This document shows, piece by piece, positions 55,775 to 64,000 of a DNA stretch of 64,000 bases. The stretch spans positions 72,202,643 through 72,266,642 of the forward strand of contig OX377202.1 of NCBI GenBank assembly GCA_947396885.1, written 5' to 3'. The position numbers and the translations under genes were made by a program. Source of the DNA: Heligmosomoides polygyrus polygyrus (Eukaryota > Nematoda > Chromadorea > Rhabditida > Heligmosomidae). The notes below the pieces were generated by a model, which searched no databases, was not told the origin of the DNA, and saw only the letters and a list, made by a program, of their open reading frames with translations. The stretch's first letter is position 1. Every line of letters begins with the position of its first letter.

Positions 55775-57485
55775 GCGACCAACGGCAGCCAAACGTGTGG
55801 TTGGGGGTTCCGCCCCAAGCCCCGAGAATAGAGCACCCCTCGTCTTCTCTTCCTTAGGCCTTCATACTCTGATTACAGTTAAAAAAAACTGGTTTTACCA
55901 TATAGAATAATATGACCGGATTTGGTAGGGCAGAATCTTCAAAAATGCTCCTGTGAAGCACGTCCACCCTCTATCTTATGTATGGGGTTTATTCTCCGAA
56001 GTACGCATTTTACGTGGCAAGAAACAGCTCGTGAGAGTCCCAGTCTAAAGTACTTAATCTGCAGGGACAAGAAATCAAACAGTATTGGTCAAACATCAAT
56101 ACCATTTAATGTCTGACGGCAATAATACCCCTATCATTCCTGTAATCATTTTCCTACCCCTCCTCCACCATCGCCAATTCCCCCTTACCCACGTGGGCAG
56201 ACATAACTCCAACGCCACCGAACCCTCCCTGGCGTCGCGCGCCGTACGCGACGACATTGGACGAATTGTCGACGGTCCGACTGCTTCCGAGAGGCGGCTG
56301 GTGACTCGCGCTAGAGCGCAAATGTGTGTGTGTCGGCGGCTGTCGACCGCGTTTTTCGAGTAGAGGGAGGAAAGTGGTTGGGTGAGACACGTCTGATATC
56401 TCCTGGAGGGAATTCTTTGCGTACTGATAAGGAATCCCATGCCCAATTCTATGCGTACCTTGCTCGTACTCATGTTCTTTTAACCGATAGCAAATTAGAA
56501 TGCATAGAATTCTAGCGAAGTTAGCTGTCACATCTCCATTCATGTCTATCGCGCGTAAACTTACGAGTACTGCCTACTACTCGTAAGTTCACGATCTCCT
56601 TGAAGATTCCTTTTTAAAGTAGGAGCGTTTCTTAACAAAGTGCAGATGGAATGAGACTCAATCTATGTCGGATGAGTGAAGGAAAACGGCCAAGGACCTG
56701 GTGAGGAAAATTCGAGACCAAAACTGTGCCGGGATTATTAAATAGAAGTTTCGGAAGCAGGTGCTTATAAGTTCCCGAAACTTTTCACAAATTCCCTTTG
56801 AACATGTTGTCCGCAGAGCGCACTAATCCATAGCTTTTCGCTTAATTCTACCTTTGTTTCACAATTGACCGTCACCTTTCTCCAACACACTTGCCATAGC
56901 TCAATTGCTGCTTTAACACTGGCAAATTCTCGTGCTCCGCGGCTAACCGAGCGTCACTGAGCGCACCTCCGCGTTTCAGCGCCGCGACATCGCGTTGGAG
57001 TTACGTCCTGGAGCCCCTTAACCATTCACCGGTAGAGAAACGGAGTAAGAATCACGGACGCCAATGCTCGTTGCACGAAGCCCTTGAAGGCTTTTCCGAA
57101 AATCCAACGCATGCCGCGTAAGGTCTGATCCGTGGCACATCCTCTGGATCTGAACGCACGTTATGCGAGGTCTCTGCCACGTGTTCAGATTCCCGACGCA
57201 AGTATCAACACGTTGCCACGACATCCATGACCCTTCCGCACCCCGACACATGTGGCACGACGTCTGTAGCACGTCTTTGGAAACCCGACACACGTTGAAC
57301 GATATTGAGAGATACTGATCCTTCCGTACTGCACCCCCTCCCCTCTATTGGTCCCTTTTACTGATCCCGCTTACTCTGAACAACTACGCACGTTGGACGA
57401 CGTCTAAGGCAGGTCTTGTGAATCCCGACGCACTTTGGGAGAAGTCTGCGGTATGTCTTCTGATTCCTGGCGCTTGGCACTTGAT
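55775..57485 (+). repeat. M element copy c (most complete head)
   Basis: The head starts with 'tggttgggggttccgcccca', 'agccccgagaatagagcac' (matching 34470-34400 inverted), then 'ttattctccgaagtacgcat' (matching 42270) and 'caccggtagagaaacggagt' (matching 42480). Array A (57140-57300), the junction GTTGAACGATATTGAGAGAT (57294-57313), a very short array B (57320-57370), and array A again (57385-57480). A small hairpin 'cttacgagta..tactcgtaag' lies at 56556-56588. No coding gene recognised within. Confidence 0.75.
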
Positions 57486-59472
57486 CCTTATCCATAGCCT
57501 GACGCGCTGCCCGATCAAAATATCCTAAACTTGGACGACCGCCGTCAAGGATATAGTTTGCCAGCAATCCTCCATGGTTAAGCTCAAAGAAAACCTCCTG
57601 ACATATGCCGCCCTGTCGAAAACACCCCTTGGTCTCGGTCCCCTCACCGTGGCTGACAACGTGACCCACGAATTAAGCGAATATAGGTGTCTCAAAAAAA
57701 TGTACACACTGTTTGAAAGGTGATAACTTTTCTCACAGCAAAGATACTGAAGAAGTAAGCAGCTCATATGAAACCTTAAGAAAATAGAAATTTTCTCACG
57801 TATGAGCGGCATGGAATGCATCGTGTACTCGTCTGAAATTTTACATTTAACAACTGATTGTGTTTCGCTTGAACACGTGTTATAATTTCTTCACAAAGTG
57901 GCCATGTTGATTGGTTTGTACTTCTTTTAAGGTTTTAAACATAAAAACACACAAAAGCTTGCGAAAAAGGCAGAGTATCCTAGAAAATGCAGGTACTGTT
58001 TGAAAGGTTCCAACATTGCTGCTAGTGAAGCTCTTGAAGATGATTAAAACTTTTCATGAAAACACAAGATAGCGAAATTTCTGTGACAATTAGTCTAGAT
58101 TGCGCCATGCTTCAGCCTGGAATCTTGCGTTTCACACTTGCTTGATTGTGCATGGGCAAAAATTCTTGTTACAGTCTTGTTACTACTTGGCCTACTTAAC
58201 CTGCTCGTGCTTTTTATAACGTTTTTCGTCGCCCAGGGCTGCAGTTATGCCTCTCCATTCAGCTTGATTGTTGCTTCATCAGTCCACCGAATTCTTCTTG
58301 GAAAATGGAGCTCCTGCTCACATCTAAGTTGTGCAATCAATAAACTCGCAAGTCACGTCTTTTTCGCATGATTGTCAAGTTCTAAACGTTAGCAGAATTA
58401 CAACACAGGTTAATCTGGTCAAGTAGTAACAAGATTGTAACAAGCATTCGGCCTATGGGCAGTCAAGCGAGAAATGCAAGGTTCCAAGCAGGGGCATGGT
58501 GCAATCTTGACTAATTGCACGCCACAGAAATTTCGTTATCTAGTGTTTTCATCAAAAGGTGGAGATGTCCGTTCCTCTACGTGGTGCCACTGGAAACTGC
58601 TCGCTCTGCGAGCTAAGCTAAGCACGGACATTCGAATGCAGGCGACAGGCCCTTCTGACAGGCCGGCCTACGAAGACCCATGTCACATCACATGGTTGAT
58701 GACGTTACATGAGTATCGAGATAGTGCTACGGCGTCCGCGGGAGCCGACGCGCACTCGCAGAGCCCGGCGAGTGTGGGAAGTATGCGAGGCTCCCTGATG
58801 CGAGGACGGCATCGGGGGGGGGGGGGCAGCAGAGCTAGTCCGAAAGTCCCGTAACGTAAGCAGGACCCGCGTGGCAGCGCTGAATGTGGGTACGTTGACG
58901 GGCCGCTCGTGCGAGTTGGATGAAGCACTGGAGCGTAGAAGAGTTGATTTCTGTGCGGTGCAGGAGACGAGGTGGTCCTGCCGCAAGTCAAGGGACATAG
59001 GACGAGGCTTCAAGGCCGTTCTATGTGGAAGTCCCAGGACCACCAGTGGAGTTGGAGTCATCGTCTCCGAACGATTTCGTGACTCGATTGTAAGTGTCGA
59101 AAGCTTTAAAGATCGGTTGATGAAGATCGTTGTCGCCGCTAAGGAGCGACTCTATCACTTCTTCTCTGCGTATGCTCCGCAGACTGGCTGCTCCGATCGA
59201 GCCAAGGATGAGTTTCGGTTTTGGAGCCTGCTTGATGAGAAGACAGCAGATGTGCCGTCGAAAGATGTCATCATAGTCGCTGGTGACCTTAAAGGGCACG
59301 TCGGCGCGACGAAAGAAGGGTACAGCTGTCATGGTGGATTCGGTTACGGGTCGCGTAACGCCGATGGTGAGCGTATCCTTGAATATGCGGAATCGCATAA
59401 CCTGACCATAGTGAACACCGTATTTCGTAAACGCACTCCCACCTCATCTCATACTATAGTGGGAGCTCCAAG

Positions 59473-59478
<6 letters not shown>

Positions 59479-59507
<29 letters not shown>
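59479..59507. repeat. (AT)n microsatellite
   Basis: About 14 AT dinucleotides at the edge of the foreign insert in the RTE. Confidence 0.9.
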
Positions 59508-59508
<1 letters not shown>

Positions 59509-59965
59509 CATGAATAACATCATGTCAAACAGTGCAACCCTGTGAATAACGAACACAAAATTTACTAACATTATTGAAAAGAAGAAGAGAAAGTAACTAC
59601 GAAGGAAACGAACAGCCGAAAATAAATGTAATGGTGTTCAACAGCTTGTAGAATGCAAGCTTACTCCACGAGTTAGCGATCTTATTCTCTCTGTGACTAT
59701 TATACTTCTGCAGCCTCTTTTCGAACGCGTTGCTGATACTATAAAACGCATCACCTCGACTATTAGACTTAACTGCAATATTCCAGGACATAGAGCGCTT
59801 TAAGAATAGCTTTTGTAAATAAGGTGGAAGATATCTTTGTTGTAGTTGTACTTTTACAAGTGGGACAAATAGTTCTATGCAGTGGTTCAGAATGGCGATC
59901 AACAACTCATACATCGCGTCAACAGTAGAGACAGTTGCAAAGGATCCGTACCAGTCTACATTCTG
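59508..59965 (-). pseudogene. CR1-like LINE internal fragment inside the RTE
   Basis: The minus-strand frame (about 59965 to 59597) has the pattern of the CR1/jockey endonuclease-RT linker: an NVDW motif, 'DAMYELL', 'HCIELFVPL', 'PPYLQKLFLKR', then a charged helical part and a stop. The RTE frame is interrupted at 59460 and resumes near 59966, so this is an insertion, although an internal LINE segment without a 3' tail is unusual. Confidence 0.6.
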
Positions 59966-60185
59966 CAAATAATCCTTGATTGCCTGGTAGTTGGCGAGAT
60001 AGATTTCGTCCTTGTGAAGGATCGCGACCGAAGTCTTGTCACAGACGCGAAGATCGTGCCGTATGAGACGGTCGCCCCACAGCACCGACCGCTGATCTGC
60101 ACCCTAAAGATCGCCGCTCCAAGGCAGAAGCAGGTCGAGCGATGCGGTGCACCGAGAATCAAGTGGTGGCGAATGAGAGAGAAGG

Positions 60186-60482
60186 ATAAAGGATAAGGAT
60201 AAAGGACGGCGTTACTCAATCCCTTCTGGGATGCGCCAGCGCATTCTACTTCTACGGGATGTCGTGGAGGCGAAATGAATGCGTAGTTGGCCATACAATG
60301 ACTTGCGGTGGCCAGCCGATGAACAAGTCAGCGCTTTATCCTTCCCAGACAAGTCTGGTACCAATTCACCGACCACGGAGGGATGGAAGGCTTGGTTGGC
60401 CTGGGCGGGAAATCCGAACCAGGAACCTGATATCGGGTGCACGCGACAGTCGCGCCTCCTCCGACTGCGCTACACGCGCCCC
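60186..60482 (-). repeat. SINE1 copy g, inserted in the RTE coding region
   Basis: Full-length and close to copies a and b: the (aaggat)n tail at the left, head with A/B boxes at the right ('cgcgcctcctccgactgcgc'). The RTE flanks carry an imperfect repeat 'gagagaagga' and 'gagaaagaagga', a likely target duplication. Confidence 0.9.
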
Positions 60483-62199
60483 GAGAAAGAAGGAAGCAGC
60501 TGTGATTTCTCGCGTGCGGTTACCGACAGTCGCAACTGTCGACGAAACTTGGAAGAAGGCTGCCGACGCGATACGTGAAGCTGCAAGGTTGGAGCTCGGC
60601 ATCACGGTGCCTCGACGACGCAAGGTCGAAAAGCAGACGTGGCTGTGCACAGATGACGTGAAAGCAAAAGTTCGAGAGAAGAAGTCGCTCTGTCACGGGT
60701 TTCTCAGCGACAAGACAGCCGATAACTGGCGGAAGTACCAAGAAGCGAAGAAAGCTGCAAAGAAGGCCGTGGCTGTTGCAAAAGCCACTCATTATGGAGA
60801 TATCAACGAGAAGCTCGAATCGCGCGATGGTGAGCGGTATTTATACCGACTTGCTAAGAGCCGCCATCGCCAAACCGAGGATATTGAAAAGTTTTTTTGG
60901 CATCAATGATGAGAGCGGCCATCTTCTGACAGACCGCAAAAAGGCGCTGATACGATGGCGTGATTACTTTGAGGAAATTTCCACTATGGAATTTCCTCAT
61001 CCGGCCATCCCTTCTGTGGCTTCTGTCCACCACAAGACCACCGTGGAGGAGACAGAAGCGGCTCTGAGGAAGATCAGGCCAAGCAAAGTGACTGGGCCCG
61101 ACGACGTGGCAGCCGATCTGTGGATGTCAAAGCTGTGGAACCCTGCTGAGTGGTTGACGCAGTTCTTTAACCAGGTTGTGGCGGAGAAGAAGGTGCCTGA
61201 GTGTTGGCGCCAAAGCACGACGATTCCAATTTGGAAGAAGAAGGGCAGTCCTGCAGACTGCTCCAATTACCGTCCGATTCGCTTGCTCTCGCACAGCATG
61301 AAGACCTTTGAGCGAATTGTCGATGGTCGAATTCGCGACATCGTCCAGCTTTCCAGCAATCACTGTGGCTTCGTGGCTGGCTGTGGCACCATTGATGCCA
61401 TACACGCCGCCCGCCTCCTGATAGAGAGGCATCGCGAGAAACAGAAGCCGATGCATATAGTCTTCCTCGACTTGGAGAAGGCCTTTGACCGCGTACCGCG
61501 TGAAGTGATATGGTACGCCCTGCGACGACATGGAATTCCTGAGGAGCTCATAGAGTGGGTGCGAATCCTCTACCCTTCTCCAAGGAGTAGCGTTCAAGCT
61601 GCAGCCGGAACCTGGATGGAGTTCCCCATCTCTGTCGGGGTGCACCAGGGTTCTGCGCTTTCCCTACTCCTTTTTGTTGTCGTGATGGACGCCATTACAC
61701 GAGATCTTCAGAAGCCCGTCTCTGGACACTGCTTTATGCTGATGACGTAATGCTCGCTAGCGAAAGTAAAGGTGAAATCGAGCGAGAGGTGCAAGCTTGG
61801 TGTGATCGCTTGGAGTGTTTTGGACTCAGATTGAACGTGAAGAGGACCGAGTATCTAACGACGGACGTTACTGAGTATAGCTCCATCAAGGTTAACGGCA
61901 TCGAGCTCCCACGCACTTCGGTCTTTAAGTACCTGGAATCAGCAGTAACGTCTGACGACAAACTGATGATTGAAGTGAATTCACGCGTGAGTGCAGCTTG
62001 GTCCAAGTGGCGTTCGCTGACTGGCGTGCTCTGCGATAGGAAGATGCCAGAGCGCTTGAAGTGAAAAATATATAGAACTGTCGTCCGGCCGGTAGCGATG
62101 TACGGTGCTGAGTGTTGGCCTGCGACCAAGGAGGTTGAAACGCGCTTCAGCGTCATGGAGACGAAGATGCTGCGGTGGACGGCTGGAGTCACGCACCTG

Positions 62200-62360
62200 G
62201 GGCCGGATTCATCAACGACTAACCCGCGGGTATAAGGGGTAGAGATACCCACAATGAAGCCTGCGTCTCTGACTCTTGCGTTATCTCTGCCTGACTCTTA
62301 TCTTATCTCTACCCCTTATCACCCGCATACCCACGGGTTAATTGTTGATGAATGCGGCCT
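62200..62360. mobile_element. MITE family F copy in the RTE
   Basis: Ends GGGCCGGATTCATCAAC and, complemented, AGGCCGCATTCATCAAC. CTG stands at 62197-62199 and 62361-62363. Removing the MITE and one CTG rejoins the RTE frame as ..VTHLDCIR.., so the triplet is a true target duplication. The interior is palindromic ('aacccgcgggtataaggggt' and its inverse). Confidence 0.9.
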
Positions 62361-62650
62361 CTGGACTGCATCCGAAACGATGTCATTCGGCAGAAGTTGG
62401 GTGATAGCGGGCAAGATGCGCGAAGCTCGCTTACGATGGTATGGCCACGTTCTGCGTGGAAAGGAAGATAGCGTCCGCAAGATAGGCCTTATTTTCGAGG
62501 TGGTAGGAAAGCGACCTAGAGGGCGTCCGAAGCAGCGCTGGTCTGACACGTTACATATGGACTTAAAGGTTGCTGGTGTCCACCCTGATCTAGCGCTGGA
62601 TCGGGAGAGGTGGCGTCATGACACCAGAATAGCAGAGCGGGACAGACGCT

Positions 62651-62681
<31 letters not shown>

Positions 62682-63282
62682 TGTTTTCATCAAAAGTTTT
62701 AAAAGTCTTCCAAGGCTTCACTAGCAGCAATGTTGGAACCTTTCAAATAGTACCTGCATTTACTAATATACCTTGCATTTTTCGCAAGACGTAATGTGTT
62801 TTAGGTTTCAAACCTTAAAAGAAGCACAAACCAATCAACACGGCCACTTTTTGCAGAAACTATAACACGTATTCAAGCAAAATTTCCCTTACAAGGAAAG
62901 GGTTTGAAGCGTATATCTGAACGGGGGGAGCGAGTCAAATAGGGAGAATCCTCACCCCTCAACTGGTTTGAAAATGTGTTTATTTTTTGCCAAGTCACTA
63001 AACCCAAGGATTAGTGGATCACAATGGGATACGGCGCAGCACGCCTTTGGGGGTCTTGTACGCCCGCGATGCTTTTGCAGCCAGTGGCTCGGAGCGCAGG
63101 TGGGTAGATGGTTGACGCATGCGAGAGAAGTCAGGAGTCTGGCTCCTCTGCGTTGCTGCACTTTTGCATTTCAACTGATTGGTAGAGATTTTGGGGATTC
63201 TGAGGTCTATACCATTTTCAGATGTTTTTTGCCTAATTTTCCAGCTGCATGCTGTGGTATTCAACATGATGATGTATGAATG

Positions 63283-63380
63283 TACATCAGTTTTACACAG
63301 GTACAAAGTGCATGAAGCACCACTGGGCACCTTGCGGGTAGTGCATAAAGGCTACAGGCTCCTCATAGTCTGTTTCCACA
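63283..63380 (-). pseudogene. Captured gene fragment, C-terminal piece (R1 copy c)
   Basis: On the minus strand it matches the Cys/His end of copy b: EEPVAFM is kept, followed by a diverged Cys/His cluster and FMHFVPV, then a stop. Confidence 0.55.
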
Positions 63381-63583
63381 CATGGACCAAAGGCCTCGGG
63401 AAAACCATCCTGCTCGGATTTTCAAAGGAAACCACGTTGTGACGTCGGAGGTGGTTCAAATGAGAAACGAGGTGCGCGGTTCCCGCAAATTAAGCCAAAC
63501 GCCATCGATACACTCTTTCCCTCATGTCTGCCTGTCACCTAGAAATCAGAGGTCTGCTGAAGGTTTTGTAGAACCTAACACCA

Positions 63584-63663
63584 ACAATGTCTTCCGACGG
63601 TCGAGTGGTGATCCACCTGCTCACGCTGCAGTGTGGCCCACCTTTAGACAGGGAATCTTTTAG
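63584..63663 (+). pseudogene. Captured gene fragment, N-terminal piece (R1 copy c)
   Basis: ATG at about 63587 gives MSSDGRVVIHLLTLQCGPPLDR, against ARVVHLLTLKCSPPLD in copy b. It is on the plus strand, opposite to the C-terminal piece, so the captured gene was rearranged within the element. Its upstream flank (63430-63580) also matches 40190-40330 inverted. Confidence 0.6.
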
Positions 63664-63808
63664 GGCAGAAATCAAGCTGGCCGTACGGATGGCCAGCATA
63701 GCGACTTGGCAAAAAACAAACACATTTTCAAACCAGTTGAAGGGTTAGGATTCTCCCTATATGACTCGCTCCCCCCGTTCAGACATACGCTTCAGATCCT
63801 TTCCTTGT

Positions 63809-64000
63809 TGGTGTTTCCACCATCCATTTATAATTATGCGGCAATGACTGAATGTCTGGTATGGCTAATTTTGCCCACTCTTTAAGCTTTACTTCAAAAA
63901 ATAATCTTTTCGACGTGAAGTTCAATAACTAAAAGAACCAGCGTCTCAAAAACTGCCCATTACCCCAAAAACTCTTCTGGACTTCCAAAAAAATTTGGGA
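63809..64000. other. Spacer at the window end
   Basis: Nothing recognised in the last 190 bases. Confidence 0.3.

Larger units (their letters stand above)
58871..62652 (+). pseudogene. RTE endonuclease/reverse transcriptase, inactivated
   Basis: APE endonuclease (58871-59459): NVGTLTGR, then AVQETRW with the catalytic Glu, YAPQ, GDLKGHVG and NADGERILEY. The usual GDLNGHVG Asn is Lys here. The linker resumes at about 59966 (IDFVLVKDRDRSLVTDAK) and at 60493. RT (60900-62064): KVTGPDDVAADLW, NYRPIRLLSHSMKTFERI, FLDLEKAFDRVPR, then YADDV. Frameshifts occur in a T run at 60891-60897 and just before YADD (about 61730); a TGA stop lies at 62062-62064. The C-terminal part (62070-62652) ends RWYGHVLRGKED, RPRGRPKQRW, and stops at 62650. 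Endonuclease and RT would normally nick DNA and copy the element's RNA in place. Confidence 0.9.
58559..62680 (+). mobile_element. RTE-type LINE, near full length, with 16 bp target duplication
   Basis: Exact direct repeats GTGTTTTCATCAAAAG flank it (58543-58558 and 62681-62696). Its 3' end is a (gaa)n tract, typical of RTE elements. About 0.3 kb of 5' leader, with an 11-base G run, precedes the endonuclease; the reverse transcriptase and C-terminal domain follow. Without its nested insertions (CR1 piece and AT repeat 59460-59965, SINE1 60186-60482, MITE F 62200-62360) it would be about 3.2 kb, the normal size for this clade. It is defective. Confidence 0.9.
57685..62890. mobile_element. T foldback element, split by a retrotransposon
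   Basis: The left arm (57865-58175) is inverted across 58405-58558 plus 62697-62882: 'cttgcgtttcacacttgctt' against 'gtcaagcgagaaatgcaag', and 'ggttccaacattgctgctag' against 'ctagcagcaatgttggaacc'. The arm is continuous once the RTE (58559-62680) and one copy of its 16 bp target repeat are removed. No coding content of its own. Confidence 0.8.
62891..63808. mobile_element. R1 foldback element, copy c, 918 bp
   Basis: Terminal arms of at least 110 bp: ACAAGGAAAGGGTTTGAAGCG at the left and ACAAGGAAAGGATCTGAAGCG on the minus strand at the right, both followed by 'gtat.tctgaacggggggag', '..cgagtca' and 'aaaatgtgttt.ttttttgcc'. The tRNA-like segment is at 63085-63150. The interior contains two pieces of the captured gene in opposite orientations. 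Confidence 0.85.

Noticed and set aside
23834..60442. Recurring peptide with GSWFGFPA..HPSGVGELVPD on several loci
   Set aside because: It is the translated shadow of SINE1. It occurs in both strands' frames of every copy and is always inside the repeat.

Overview
This is nuclear DNA from an animal, most likely a clade V (strongylid, hookworm-like) nematode. The evidence is compact spliced genes with introns as short as 61 bp, RTE and CR1-type LINEs, mariner elements, tRNA-derived SINEs and many foldback or MITE-like elements. Nothing looks bacterial: there are no operons, ribosome binding sites or long intact reading frames. The exact taxon is an inference.

Host genes are sparse and all lie on the minus strand. 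Two paralogous multi-exon genes (911-4323 and 21209-31492) encode a small multi-pass membrane protein that resembles the Bax inhibitor-1/TMBIM family. Four exons with the same phases and lengths (66, 53, 63 and 30 codons) can be placed in each; the start exon was not found in either. Two short first exons (10743-10901 and 48761-48922) share a TATA box, a conserved 5' leader and a splice donor, so they are promoter-proximal ends of two related genes of unknown function.

The rest is layered mobile DNA. From left to right: a minisatellite region (4.6-5.7 kb); a mariner carrying about 1.1 kb of extra DNA inside an R1 element (6.1-8.9 kb); a GC-rich foldback (9.6-10.2 kb); a 5.8 kb foldback, P1, with 1.77 kb arms (13.2-19.0 kb); nested MITEs (19.4-20.8 kb); a 10 kb gene whose introns hold an R1 element, a CR1 LINE and SINEs (21.2-31.5 kb); a Penelope-like fragment joined to a two-part minisatellite element, M (32.0-34.5 kb); a decayed RTE (34.8-37.0 kb); an R1 element between two copies of a small element built on a 42 bp repeat (38.6-41.1 kb); a second M copy and foldbacks (42.2-45.0 kb); a second decayed RTE (46.9-48.2 kb); a 6.2 kb foldback, P2, containing mariner remnants (49.3-55.6 kb); a third M copy (55.8-57.5 kb); and a foldback split by a nearly complete RTE with a 16 bp target duplication, itself hit by a SINE, a CR1 piece and a MITE (57.7-62.9 kb), next to another R1 element (62.9-63.8 kb).

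The most unusual pattern is the R1 family. Its long inverted arms contain tRNA-like A and B boxes, and three separate copies enclose pieces of the same protein-coding gene, whose C-terminus has AN1-like zinc-finger spacing. Other points are a MITE family whose copies are all flanked by the same CWG triplet, two RTE copies sharing the same broken reverse-transcriptase motif, and the M element, in which two unrelated minisatellites always occur together around a conserved junction.
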